DNA of 64,000 nucleotides, taken from the NCBI GenBank assembly GCA_033980235.1, contig CM067067.1, forward strand, positions 31,816,451 through 31,880,450, read 5' to 3'. Of the stretch, positions 38,962 through 52,500 are shown in pieces; within the stretch, counting starts at the first letter, position 1, and the number at the start of each line of letters is the position of its first letter. The translations under genes and the position numbers were made by a program. Under the pieces are notes generated by a model. It made no database searches. It saw nothing but the letters and a program-made list of their open reading frames with translations, and was not told the origin of the DNA. The stretch comes from Diadema setosum. Its lineage: Eukaryota; Echinodermata; Echinoidea; Diadematoida; Diadematidae.

Positions 38962-40198
38962 GGCCTATATCTAGGGGGGGGGGGCAAGGGGGGCACGTGC
39001 CCCGGGCGCCACTCCTTGGGGGCGCAAAAAAAAAAAAAAAACGAAGAAGAAGAAAAAAAAAACGAAGAAGAAGAAGAAGAAGAAGAAACTCGCCCGGAAA
39101 GGGGGGGGGGAGAATGATGGGGGGGGGGGCAGAAAACCAAATCAAACAAGATAAAAACAAAACATGATGATGACGCGGACAAAATGACAATGTTTATTGT
39201 GTTCACACAAGAATTCCATGTTCTGTAAGCTGAAATGCAAAAATTTTCGGCTCGCTCGCAGCGCTCGCTCGCCAAAATTTATATAAAAAAGAAGGTAAGA
39301 ACAAAACGTGATGATGACGCGGACAAAATGACAATGTCTATTGTGTTCACACATGTCATTTTATATTTAGCAGGCAAAATGTTTTGCGGAGCAGCGGCTG
39401 CAATTTCTTTCGTTCTGAAGCGATCGCCAATTGAATCAAAAGAAGGCGCCAACGGTTTCGAACATACGGGGGGGGGGGGGGGGGCGCAAAAAACAACAAC
39501 AAACAAATCAAACCAGATAAGAACAAAACGTAACGATGACGCGGAAATATACAAATTTCGGCTCGCTCCCTCGTACTAATTTTTTCAAGTCCTCAGTTTG
39601 TTGGTATATCAATCGTTATCTATAAGGCCGTCACTATATCTTGATTAGAATTGTAAGATTTAATAAGCAAAAAATGACAAGATTTCCATGTTTTGTAAGC
39701 TGAAATACAAAAGTTTTCGGCTCGCTCGCTGCGCTCGCTCGCCAAAATTTAGCAAAAAAAGGAGATAAGAGCAAAATGTAATGATGACGCGGAAATACAA
39801 ATTTCTGCTCACTCGCGCGTACTAATTTAAAGTATTTTTTTAAAGTCCTCAGTTTGTTGGTATAAATCGTTATCTATAAGGCCGTCACTATATCCTGATT
39901 AGAATTGTAAGATTTGATAAGCAAAAAAATGACAAGAATTCCATGTTTTGTAAGCTGAAATACAAAGATTTTCGGCTCGCTCGCTGCGCTCGCTCGCCAA
40001 AAATTTATCAAAATTCATTACATTTAAATCACCCTCAAAAGACCCCTTTTAAGTGCTTGAAAAAAAAAAACAAATCATGTGGACTTTGTTTAAAGTCCCT
40101 ACCGGGATGGGGTTGGGGTTGAACACCTTTTTCAGAAATTAGGGGCGGAATTTTTTTGCGCTTGCCCCGGGCGCCGTTTTCCCTAGATACGCCACTGC
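38962..40198. mobile_element. Non-autonomous DNA element with internal repeats
   Basis: Left end (TATATCTAGGGGG, then CCCCGGGCGCC) and right end (CCCCGGGCGCCGTTTTCCCT, TAGATACGCCACTG) are inverted relatives. Inside, a unit of about 250 bp with GTAAGCTGAAATACAAA and CGGCTCGCTCGCTGCGCTCG recurs; the latter block starts at 39248, 39718 and 39973. No transposase frame. Confidence 0.7.
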
Positions 40199-42114
40199 CT
40201 ATGCTTCAATTCATATTACGAGACGAGTGAACATTAATTGTCCTGAGTTTCTGAGCCTAGTTGAAGAATCTCATAAAAAGTCCTTGAAGATAATAAATTT
40301 TCCTCACTGAAAGCACCAACAACAAAACACACCAAATAAAAACAGGAAGACGGGAAATTTTTCCCAGTGGCAATATTCTGCCACTGACGATTGCCTATGG
40401 TATACCCACGTGCCTGATCGTGCCAAATTCTAAATGCTTCGTAAATTGGATAGACGTAAGTTATTGGTTGACCCATTCCCACCGGGAGAGGGGGCCATTT
40501 TGCCCCCCCCCCCCCCAACGTTTCGCGTGATTATTCCGCAACGCGTGATGCTCTCGCCGCGACATTTTCTGACTTTTTTCTTTCAAGTATCGCGCAACTT
40601 TTGAGACCAAATTTGTTTCTCCCGGGCATACCGTTTTGAAGCCACATCCCTTTGAAAAAAATTCGTCGACCCAAAAATTGCTCAAAAACATGATTTTGTG
40701 TACAAATCCAATGTAAATTGTGTTTTTGCAATTAATTCATATGAAAATAAATATTTTTACTTTCAATGGCTGATAATGATTTATTTTAGCCTGATTATGT
40801 TTTAAAAAGTTTCTGCGACAAATTTTGACAAAAAAAAAACACAAAAAAAACAAAGAAATACATAAGAAATTCAGTGAACAATAAAATACATAAGAAATAA
40901 TTATAAAGCCAAATTTTGACGAAAAAAGCAAAAACAAAAAGTAAAAAACAAAGAAATTCAATAAACAATAAAATACATAAGAAATAATTATAAAGCCAAA
41001 TTTTTGCTCCAATACTATTGTTGAGGATATTGAAAAGAACATGTTCACCAAAAATTAGAAGTCTTGGAGCTTTATTTTTTTATTTATAGGCAGAAATAAA
41101 ATATTTTTGCATAAATTAGCATAAATTAATTAATATAAAATACATAAATTAAAATTTGAAAAATCTAACTACACAGTCTTGTAGATTACATTGGCCTCTA
41201 TTTATACCTTAGTGCAAATTTTCGCGAGGATCACGAAATCCACGACCGAGATCGGAAAGGGGGTGGTTTCAAGTCCCTCAAAAAACCCGGTGGGATTAGG
41301 GTTAAAAGAACCTTTACACTTGCTGTGGCAAATTATGTATGCAATATTTTCCCCGAGATATCCGCTATCGTTTGGATTGATAATCTGTCGAACCTTCCGT
41401 GTAATTAGTAGAGTTGTTGATTAATAGTCGAGCCTTCCTTGGTCGTGTTGACATGAACTTTGATCTATGAACGAGCATGTCGACAACGCAAAGCCAATGC
41501 CTTACATCGGAGATGCACACACAACCTAGTAGTCACACCTCCCTGAATCAACCGAGATTAAAACCAATCACAGCCACGACAGCGATATAGACAATCGCTG
41601 AAGCGAATACAATATTGACTATTCTTAAACACGTTTTGTTGTTGTGAGGGTTTGTGTTTTATGGGATTTATCCCTGCCGCATGTAATAACACAAAATAAT
41701 CATGTTCGTATAAGACATGTTAGAAATGGAATGAAAACGCCACAAATGAGAGGAAAATTTATGACATAGAAAAATTATGGCATGGCCATATCTTGACACA
41801 TGAATTATTACAATGCAGATGACTTTCCGAGTGTAGCACGCCACATGACTTACACGTACCCACCAAATACACATATGCGTACACATAATATGCATATAGA
41901 TATGTATATATGTATGTGTATACACACACCAACATATTGAGGGCTCGATATGGCGGTGGCCCTGTGGCAGATGTTAGATTTAGCTAATTTCGTCACAGTA
42001 TGTGGTAATAGAAGCACTTAATAATACCTGCCAGCTTTCATTTGATTATCATTGTTAAATGTATTATTCTAATGTTTTATTGAATGATTTTATTTTGTTT
42101 ATCTATTTCATGGG

Positions 42115-42560
42115 GAGGGGGCACCAAAAATGAATTTGAGGATTTGGGTCACCCCCACAAAAAAAAAAACAAAACCGTTAGTGTCGAGCCTTGATATAGG
42201 TATGATAAAAAAAAATCAAACATGTCGCAGGAGGCAGATTTTCTTAAGCTTTCGACTTTATTCCTCATCAGCTCTATTTGTCTGTGCGATCAAACGAAAC
42301 ATTAAATGAAATAATAATCTCAGTATGCATGAAATGATTGCATTCAAATACATGTTTATTACATGGTTTGCAGAAATATTGGTCAGTGATTGGTCATAAT
42401 GTGATCATGTGACTAATGCTTATTGCAGCGAGGATCAAAATCATTATATTGTCATATCAAGTTATAATGAACAAAGAAGAATTTGACTGGCTGCCGACGG
42501 GGCTGGAATGAAATGTGTATTTGTGTAGACCATACAATAAAACAAATATTGTCTTCTCTA
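42115..42560 (-). mobile_element. Possible Penelope-like or related element fragment with hammerhead-like core
   Basis: On the minus strand CTGATGAGGAATAAAGTC is followed directly by GAAAG (42250-42272). The core words match the hammerhead consensus but stem II would be only 2 bp. No open frame of an element remains. Confidence 0.3.
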
Positions 42561-42926
42561 TCATTTTAATGTAACATTTTACAGTCTCTTGAGAGTTATG
42601 TTTTCCCCTTGGGACGATATTTTCCCAAAGTGCTTTGGGAAATGATCTCTTTGGGGGAAATATTTATATTTTTTGTTCCATATGTTTATAATTATTGTGT
42701 AATCTGTATTGTTTGTAATCAAGAAAATCGATAAAACATACAAATACAAAAAAAAAAAGAAATATAATTCTTGCAGGGATGTTAAATGTTGTATTACACA
42801 TCTGAAACGCCACTGTTTGTATAATATCCTGAAAAAGACGTGTGACGCCCTGAAAATTCGATGCAACCATTAAATATCGCAATAATGTTTTGCAATATCT
42901 TCCTTTCACCTTATACATAGGATACA

Positions 42927-42945
42927 CAAACACACACACACACAT

Positions 42946-43021
<76 letters not shown>
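42927..43021. repeat. (CA)n(TA)n(CA)n microsatellite
   Basis: CA repeats, then TA repeats with one AAA interruption, then CACACA again. Confidence 0.9.
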
Positions 43022-43022
<1 letters not shown>

Positions 43023-43915
43023 TTGTGAGTATGGGTTTTTACTTGCCTCCTTTATAATACGTGTCGATATAAGAAGAAAGCAAGTAATTGTCTCTTTGGT
43101 ATTTTGCAAATCATTGAAAAAGCATTGTCCAACAGCAAACATTACTGATGGCGAAACGCAGTAAGTAAATCATTTATGATTCAATCAAAATATGGTTCAG
43201 ATCAGGCTGGGAAAAATCAATAGGAGATACCTGGTGCCAAGATACATGATGCAATGTCTTCCATTCGGTTTTGTGTAATCAGAACACCGGCACGAAAAGA
43301 TAACGCCGATAATGAATACGCACCTAAAAATAGAGAAATGACGTACAGTCACATTTAATGAATTAATGTACGCAAAAGACTTTACGAATGGTGCCGATAA
43401 ATAATTTGCAATATCTTTTTTTTTACTCCCCTTTAAAGCGCAAAGTTAACAAAATATAAACTTTTGGACAAGGCATTTTATTCACACCGCCGGGGTCAAA
43501 GTTGACTGCCTCAAACGTACCGGAGAATGAGACAATGAAAACGGATATCTTATACTTTAGTGAAGAAAACCAGCTTTAGGATAGGCCAACTTACTGTCCA
43601 AAGGCATGAGACATATATTGTCGAAGTTAGCGGCATTTACTGTTGTATCACCACCATCTCTATCACTCCTAATGGTCCCCCCCCCCCTCGCTCACTCTCT
43701 CCCCTTCGCCCTATATTGTCTTTTATCATTTTTCCTCTGTTCCTCTGCAATTTGCTCTCTCATTCTCCCTTTCCATGTATCATATGATTGTTGTTGTTTT
43801 TTAATAAGAATTGAACGATTGAGCACCAATAACAAGGAAGCAGGGACACGACTCTGATCGATTAGATAAACTGGCTGATGTTCATCACTCAGAAGGTTCG
43901 CCAATACCAAATGAA

Positions 43916-44110
43916 ACAAGGTTCGTTATTCGGAAAATTGTTGAAATATGATACCGAAGGTTCGTTTATCCGGAAATAAAGAGAAAGTGGGGAATAACGA
44001 ACCTTTCGGAATTACAAACCTCATTTCGTTTTCGGAGTAATGTATCAACGGAATAACGAAACTTATTTCATTTCTAGATTAAGGAACCTTCGGAATAACG
44101 AACTGCAACC
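43916..44110. mobile_element. MITE of the TTCGGAATAACGAAC family, copy 1
   Basis: AAGGTTCGTTATTCGG at the left and TTCGGAATAACGAACTGC at the right are inverted; the interior repeats the same words in both directions. A second copy lies at 56.2 kb. Confidence 0.7.
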
Positions 44111-45308
44111 AATTAATCGATCGATACATTGACTGGATTGACCGATATAAATAGCAAAACTACAGCAATTATATCACTGATATCGAAGTTCGACTAGACA
44201 ATGAGGGCCCACATAGGTACGATCGCATACAGTACAACAGTCAGTTTTTCATTCTTTATTTCACCGAAGAAAATAAATGTAACGATCTCACTTGTCACAA
44301 TCTTCGCGGATTGGTTCTGATAGAGACATGTCAACAGCGCGCTTTATAATCCACACTAACCGTCTTTCCCAAAGTTAATCAAAGTTAATCACGCTGAGGC
44401 AAATAAGAAAACACATTCGTACTGTAATGGAACAATAAGACCAAAGATATGAAATATGAAAACATGTATCCTACATCAAGAAACTATGAATGTTTACACA
44501 ATCCCCTTCTGACGTGCAGGTTCCGGCCATTAAGATATCGAGACACAACTCATACACGATGGTAAAGTAGGATCATTACGTCGAAATCACAAATAGATGT
44601 GACGAACTTGTCATAATGACATCCAAGCAAGCAATGCACTTGATTGGCTTCCATCTAGAAATCCTTGTCTGTCGCCATGATCGAACTACTGGAGTCGCAA
44701 GAGAGGGACAAATTTCAATGTTCACAAGACGATTTTGAGGTTTCTTTTAACAAGTATAAATATGAAGACACATAGTGGCATCGAACGACTATCACAGCTA
44801 GTGATAGATGGCGTAATTGGTTTGTTTTTCTCCAGAACACTCTATAACTTTACATTGGCGTGGAGAACCATTTCAAAGGTCACAACCAATATTTACACCA
44901 ATATCATAATCCTGACGTCTATCTCTTATAGACACAACACGAAAACGGACAATTGACAACACTATTTTGATACAAGTCCAAAAATCTCTTGTCATCATTG
45001 ATTTGAATCACATCGCAAGAGGAGTCTGGCTTTCCAGCTAGTATGGTTTGCAAACAGAGTTTCAATTCATATCATATTTTAATATATTCTATGTAGTCGA
45101 CAAACTTTATTCTCACACGCCACCATGCTATTAAGCATGGTGTGATTTCAAGCAGCGCATAGGGAGACAAAGGTCATGGAAGGCATTTAACATGCTTCGA
45201 TATTTTATCTGTTCCGCCGAGTTATTATCATAGTTACATGACAAAAATGAGACGGATGATGTAAAGTTTGCAATTTCTGGATAGACAGGTGAAGAAAAAC
45301 GACAACTT

Positions 45309-45560
45309 CAGGTAATATTTGAATGCATTGTAGAAAGCAACGTTTATTTCATATTTCATTTAATTTCAGTTAATTTCATTTATTTTCCATTTCCAACAAA
45401 AAAGAAATCATTCAGGTAATCTTTGAATGCATTGTAGAGAGCAATGTTTATTTCATCTTTCATTCAATTTCAATCAATTTCATTTATTTTCCATTTCCAA
45501 CAAAAATCATACACAATCATAAACACAACGCAATTGTATAAACACAAAGTATTTCAAATA
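45309..45560 (-). mobile_element. Duplicated LINE-tail-like repeat
   Basis: Two units 104-105 bp apart both read AGGTAAT(A/C)TTTGAATGCATT and TTCATTTATTTTCCATTTCC. On the minus strand this gives AATAAATGAAATT with GAAATT tails, the look of a LINE 3' end. It may also lie in the 3' UTR of gene 2. Confidence 0.5.
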
Positions 45561-46279
45561 TTTCAATATGCGAGGATTAGGCTCCTTCCACGTCATCCTA
45601 CCTACTGAACGATTTCTGATTTATGTTGAACTCTAGGAGGGGTGATTTCTTTGTTTTGTAATTTACTATCAGCTATGCTCGATTTACAGGGAAACATGTA
45701 AATGTAGATGTCATTCTCATAAGAAAAATATTGTCTCGCCTCCTGACAAGTATTTTGAATGCAAAATTATCCTATGTGCACAACAATACAGATTTTGCCA
45801 CTTTCTCGTATATTTATACTGTGTATGAATGAAAAGACAGTGATATAATTTCAAAGTTTGTGTGTCCCTTTTGCAACCCTGGAAATTAGATTCTTTTCAT
45901 GAGCTGGTATATCGTAGATGGTAGGAAATTCAGACATTTACCCAAAATGATAAAACTGGAAACTTCTCTATGATGGAGGAGGAAACACTACTACTGATTT
46001 CCAGTCAATTCTTTCGGACGCCGAATAAAAATTCAACCGTTATTCTCTGTACAAAAGTGGAGCATATTTTCAAGTGACATGGGGTTAGTTTTTTTTTTTT
46101 TTTGTCTTTTAAATTCTGTGGTGTATTATCGTAAGTTTTCACACACTATGTTGGGAGACATTATAACTGAACAATGCAAAATTTTGCAACGTGTGGAAAA
46201 GGGCAGACAATCTTTGAAGGTCCGTTATGCTTCGTTTATGAACAAAAAGGAAATAAAACTACATTTGGTAATAATATGA

Positions 46280-46533
46280 CTATGCCTCTGCAGAGCCCGG
46301 CTCCTTCGACTTTTCCTCAACCTGAACTTTAGTCTCACTTGAACCAGACACGTAGAGAGCGTTGTCGAAACCAGCCGGTGGAGCCGGAGTCGGGAATGAG
46401 CTTGATGTTGACGGCATCGCGGGCTTGGACTTGCCGCGGACACCAACGAAATATCCGACCACGAGAACGACGGCAGCGACGATCACGAGCATTGCTATGA
46501 CGATGCCGGCAATGGCTCCAGACGACAGCGAAC
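46280..46533 (-). CDS. Gene 2 exon v: transmembrane helix, tail and stop
   Basis: Begins SLSSGAIAGI and continues as about 24 hydrophobic residues (Ile/Val/Ala/Leu) up to YFVGV, then VRGKSK as the cytoplasmic stop-transfer. The tail is Ser/Pro-rich, has AGFDNALYVSG, and ends in acidic/Lys residues (VQVEEKSKEP) before TAG. GFDNALY resembles the endocytic FENTLY motif known in MRC1; its function here is inferred. Confidence 0.92.
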
Positions 46534-49500
46534 CTGGGGATAAAAAGGGAACACGGTTGATAAAAATGATGCGGGAGATCATCATCACTATGCACTTAAA
46601 CGGCATCAAAGGGAGGAGCAGGGACAAGTTTGGAGAGGAGGGGAGGGAAAGGACAAAGGGGGAGGAGCAAGGAGGTTATAGGGAGAGACAAAGACGGGAG
46701 TGGAGAGATAAAAAGGAGGGCAAGGGGTGGAAAGGGGCAGAGATGGAAGGGGCAAGGAGGGGAGGGGAAGGACAAAGGGGAAGGAGCAGGAGGTTAAGGG
46801 GAGAGACAAAGAGGGGAGTGGAGGGAAATAGGGGAAGGCAAGGAGAGGGGAGGGACAAAGAGGGAAGGGACGAAAGGGGTGGGTGAGGGGAGAGTGTGCG
46901 GGACCATGGGGTTGGAGGGGGAGTGGAGAGGAGGAGACCCTCAGACCCACATGGACCCACTGCATCTTTCAGGGATTGTTTCCAAATGGTGTGGTATCAA
47001 AGTCTGCCAAGTATCTTAGCAATTCCATTCCCAGTGAGTAGACTGGGTACAGATATTATAGCAACATTGAGGGGTAACACTTTACCTGGTTATGCGCTCT
47101 GCTCTTTGCGATCAATGAAGCTGGCACCTTTAGGTGCAGTTGTGACACTCTCACACTTTTCCTCACCTCATTTTAAGTCCTATCCGAGGGACGGAGTGTT
47201 TTGCCTCTTTGTAGAGGTAACCATATGATTACACACAACATTTCTCAGTTAGACTAGGGAATCGAACCCGGGTCCTTTCTATCTGGAGGCAGACGCGCTA
47301 CCGACTGAGCCAAATCACTACCCTAAACATCGCATATTAAAACTATTGTATACAACCACTAACTATTGATACGTTGCAACTCGACCCTTCACTGTCCTTC
47401 AGTGCCACAAGGAAGACCAAGCGACAATTAATAACAAAACACTTAAGATGATGTCCATTAGAACACGTCATGCAGGTTTTCCCGGTTGCCACCTTCAAAA
47501 AAAAAAAAAATCATGCCAATATCAAAAATATATAACAGCTGTGAAAGATGAGATGGGCCTCACTTACCATTGTCTGATATCACTGGTTCCGCCTGTGTGT
47601 CGTTATTACCTGAAAACGTTGATCGAAAAGAAAAGTCATATTACGCTGTGACTCGATGTTATGGAAACAAAACTCGGTTTTATTGTACATAATCATGAGT
47701 AAAAGATCATCAGAATTATCCAGACCCATTGCTGTAGCTGTCTTTCAGCAGCATTGCAGAGCAAAACATTGAAAATATGTTATATTGAATACTTTGCCCT
47801 CCCCCAAAAAAGCACAGCAGACAAAAAAAAAAACACACACACACACACACAAACGAAAATAAGTTCCGTCACCCTTTGCCAAGAACGAAAAGAGGTAAGT
47901 GATAAACCAGCAAGATTTGCTTGAGTATACAATATAAGTGTTAATATATCAAAGTAACATTACAGCAAAAGCACGTTAGAGAAGACTCATTGACAAAGTG
48001 TGTAAACAAAAAATGGGTAAATACATGAAGTCAATAGAGTGTATTTTTTTACAGTGTAAGTAACAACAGGAGAAAATTTAGGAAAGAAAAATCAGTTTCC
48101 TCAAGGACAATTATTAAGGAGATGGTATAGTACTGATTGAGGAATGAGCCTTTAACTTTTTGCAAGGTACTTAGAAACCACTTTATGAAATGTTAAAGAG
48201 TGTATTCAAAGTTCATGTGATAAAAATCAGTTTTGAAATGGCCGAGATATCCAAAAACAAAGGAATAATAATAAATTGTGGGTCCCATCTTTTATAAGGA
48301 GGTTTCTCATTTTCTCGAGAAAAAAACAATCATCATAAAAAAACGTTGGAAACCTGTAGCCCCATCTCAACTGAAAATGTACCATCCCTTTAAGATGTTG
48401 GCTTGACATACGTTTATCCATCTTGCAGACGTAGGAGGCGCTAGCGTAGCAGTCTTCGTCATTCCACTTGCCGTACTCATTGGTGTAAATTTCAACACAG
48501 TCCTCCGTAGACCCCGCCCATTCCTCCGTAGGCTCGCCATTGGCCCAATGCACGTAGTCCACTGGAGTGCCATCCGTGTACTTGAAACCACCTGCGAAGC
48601 CGACAGCATAACAATAATAGAAACTGAAGATCATGACAATAGGGATTCATTATCTCATTAGATCTTGAGTCACTCACTGACGAGATACCTAAAAGTTATT
48701 GTCTAATGCACCACTATCACGATAAGTAATTTGTATTCTTTCGGTGTACAAATTTCTTACATGGTTATGAAAAGAATATCAAAGTATGATATGTAGTGTG
48801 CTTGCTGAAAAGTGATGCTTTTCACAATCTTATCTCTTAAGTCAACCACTCTTTTATGACATTCTTTGTTGGGCTTTCTTGTAATTGTCTCTATTCTTCC
48901 CTTTCACTGTCTCTCCCTCACACACACACACAAACACACACTAAAAACAGATATGTTTATAAATATATCTGTATTTTCCATCTATACGTGTACTTATCAA
49001 TATGTCCATCTACCAAACTGTGGATCATCATAATCTATCAGCTTATCTATCGTTTAAATTAATATGTTCTCTATTATAGTCCAAATAGACTCTGTAATGT
49101 CCCCGTATCATTTTCTCACAAAGGTCTCATCAAGGATGTATCATGCACTAACCCGTTTCGGAGCGAGTGAGACCCAGCCACACGGAGCGGACACCCTGGG
49201 TTCCGAAGGCCAGATTTCGAACAAACTCGTTCTCCTCCTGCGAATGGATGCTGACTAGCTCGCCGCCATACTGCGACTGGCAGATGTAACGTGCCGTAAA
49301 CCACTCGGCAAATACGGCCTCATCCGGCACGTAGTAGCAGTGACCGCCAAACTCGCTCTGGCCTGGCGGGCAGTCACCAGGTAACGTTGGTACTGGTGTT
49401 GGAGACACTTCTGTATTGACACACACACAAAAAAAAAAAATGAATGACAAAATGTTGCTCGTGTTCAGACATCTGGGGTAGGCATTTGAAGGCTTGATTT

Positions 49501-52500
49501 GTGTACTTGCTTAATTACAGTTAACTTGACTTCGTTTGTGGTACATGTGTGTAATATGACTCAGTTGTGCCACTTCTGGATCTGGGGAAGAAAACTTTTG
49601 AAATTTGCAAATCAGGCCATTTTTTTAACGAAATGGGGCCCAGGACACTCATATAGGTACAATCTGAAACAAGTGAATAACTACGTAATATGCTCTGCCA
49701 CCAAGACTGATTTCTGCCAAGATTGGGCAACTGGGTCTGGCTGTGAATTTGATAGAATCCTGCAACCTAACAAGATGCACAGCAGACGAATAAGACATCT
49801 TCACTTGAAACCTTGGCTTAGTTGTGCTGAGAACAACGATGAGCAGTATTATGGCTCCAGTACCAATTATCATGATTGCATCATTGGCATTATGATTACA
49901 ATTTTTGTTACGCTGTTGTTTCTACCTGACATTAGTATGGCGACCCATATCAACAATGTTATCCGAATACAAATGAAAGATGGGAAAACGCAAACATGAC
50001 GTAAACAAAAACACTACATCTTCTGAATTATTCATTCATGCGGGCATGGAAAAGCGAGTCAGAAGATTTTTTTTAAATGGGAGCTTACTGCTTGTCTGTC
50101 TGCAGATGGTTGCATGGAGACCCGAGCAGCTGACGTCGTCCCACGCGGGATCGTCGTTGAGCACCACGCAGCCTTCTCCGGGCCGCTGGCTCGGCTCGCT
50201 GTCGCCCCACTGGGAGTAGTACACGGGCCACCCGTCACTCCACGTGTATTCTCCATTCTAGGAATGGAGGAGGGGTGGGGGAGGGAGTGTTAACGATCGT
50301 GAATGAAGTGTGTCAGGATGGCAGGGGAAATGAGGTAACTTGGCAGAACTATGATCAAAATCGGACATCAAATAAGAGAGTTATGGAATTTCGGAGTTCT
50401 TGTCGTCTTGTGGAAGCTAGGGTCCGTTTCACGAAGTCGTCACATATAGGTCCTTACATAAATCTCAGAATGGCCAAAGTCGCTCATCATGTAGCTATAT
50501 AAGACTTTACAATCTATTTCATGAAGTTTCTCATAAGTGTGTCTCCGGAGCGGAAATCCTCTCAAGACTTTCATGAAATGGACCCTTGGTCGCATCAACA
50601 TATCCAACTAAGCTGAGATAGTGACGTCATCAGCTGAGAAATTTCGCATTAGGTTGTGGTTGAAACTACTAGCATAGAATCATTTTTTTTAGTCGGTAAC
50701 TACAACCCTTTCCTCCCGAGAGTCATCTTTAATAGGTTAGACAACTCCTGCGCACTAAGAAATATAATGTAAAGGATAGCATTTTCTCTTTGTGATTTCA
50801 TGCCGAAAAAAAAGCAATTTAGTGGAGATAAACCTTTCTGAGTTGTATCTGAAGGTATGTTTAACTATATACTGTCTGATGTCTGATGAGACTGTGTTGC
50901 TAAAATTTTGACGGAAATGGGCCTGTCTTTACAACCTTCTCATAGCTACATTAAAGAGGTTGCTGCGACAATGACCACATCACCGTTTTGCATTTATTAT
51001 GAAATAGTAATCAATATCGAAAAGACGTGAAACTCTAACATTCTAGTGGCGGATTTTGGTAGCATGTATATACTGTTCCGTTTGTTCTCACTGTGTCTCT
51101 CCAAATGTAGGCCTACTCTTGTCATGCTTGTAACGGAGTGTCAATCTTTGGCAAGATGGTACTTGCATACCTCGTTCCTGGTCATACCAATCCAGGCATC
51201 CGATACGCCGCTGGAATACAAGAGATACTCTAGGTAGGCATCGTGGAACGAGTCCGTGATGCTGGCGAGATTCCCGCCCTCGTAGCGACAGAAATCCAGC
51301 GCCTGCGCGTACGTGCGCTGCGTGGTGTCCACCTTGTAACAGTCACCATCGTATGCAAAGTAACTGCGGTCGTTACAGTACGAGCTAGAGGGTGGATCTT
51401 CGCTGGCCCCGGGCACTGAGAGAGTGATTAAAAATCAATCCCGTATCTTAGTGATACACATTTTTAAAGACTCCATAATAACTACAATTACAAGACATAA
51501 TACGTCTTTCAAATTGTGGTATTTGTTTTCAGTTGAAGACTAAAACAAGAACTAAAACTAACAGTTCGATTTAGCTATTATCAAAAAATTAAAAAGAGTG
51601 TCATATCTTTGATAGACACAACATAGAGATGAAAAAAAATATCAACACTTATCATCCAAAAGGATGAAGAAAAATACAACACGTTTCATAATTTTGCTTT
51701 TCCATTGTACAAAGTACTACATGACATCGTGATCTCCTTATATACATTTTCAACAAACTGCGAAGCTAAATAAGATCACTTTTCACTATATTAAATACAG
51801 GCGATGCATAACAATGTCGAAACATTCAATACTTTCACAGGGTGACTGTTTACTTCGCAATCAAGTTGTGACAATCGCATTCATGACTCAACATCATTCC
51901 AACATGCCTTTTACCTAGATCTTTCTCGCACATGTATGCGATGACTTCGTCGCATTGCACATCGTTCCATTTCCCCGCATAGGATGGATCGTTCATCATT
52001 TCCACACAGTTCCTGCTCTCCTGTGAAATATATTAGCAAAAGGAAACACGACTAGTGGTGGCAGACTTTATGCAGTGTTTATACGGACTTGGCGGGGATA
52101 CAGTACTCTCCGCGTAATCGGGTATCGCTTAAACGGGTACTCCGTTTAATTGGGTAGCAATGTCAGAATCAGTTCCAATGCACATTAAAATTACCTGATA
52201 ATCGGGTTGCCTCTCCGCATAAATGGGTAAATAATTTTATTCTTATCTCATTTCTACCCACATTTCATCGCATATTTCACACTTAAAGAAATCACGAATG
52301 TCAAATTTTCCACGGCTAATCGCATTCTCTGCTTAATTTTGCAAAGCAGACCAATCATTTGGGGAGTGATTGTACATGAAAGCACATGTACACGTACCGA
52401 CTTGTCACACGTAAAAGAACATTACACATGTAGCTGGCACTCACAATTGCATAGACAGACAGGTGTTTAGTGCAGTGTACCATGCATGTGCAATGTACAT

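Larger units (their letters stand above)
36096..46279. other. Intergenic region between gene 1 start and gene 2 stop
   Basis: About 10.2 kb with no host exon recognised. It should hold the promoter of gene 1 on the right of 36095 and the 3' UTR and poly(A) site of gene 2 left of 46280, but no TATA box was seen and no poly(A) signal can be chosen among the AATAAA words on the minus strand. The rest is SINEs, MITEs and simple repeats listed separately. The stretches 40.2-42.2, 42.6-43.9 and 44.1-45.3 kb show nothing further except AT-rich DNA and a TA/CA repeat. Confidence 0.7.

Noticed and set aside
38946..39579. Lys/Arg- and Ser-rich open frames
   Set aside because: Due to AAGAAG and G-run simple sequence inside a transposon; no domain.
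36053..46533. Gene 1 and gene 2 as one very large gene
   Set aside because: Gene 2 ends with a membrane helix, tail and stop, and gene 1 starts with a signal peptide; no exon was seen between them.
46362..46965. Gly/Arg- or Pro-rich proteins of 94-174 residues
   Set aside because: Composition artefacts of the polypurine tract; they overlap the membrane exon and intron of gene 2.
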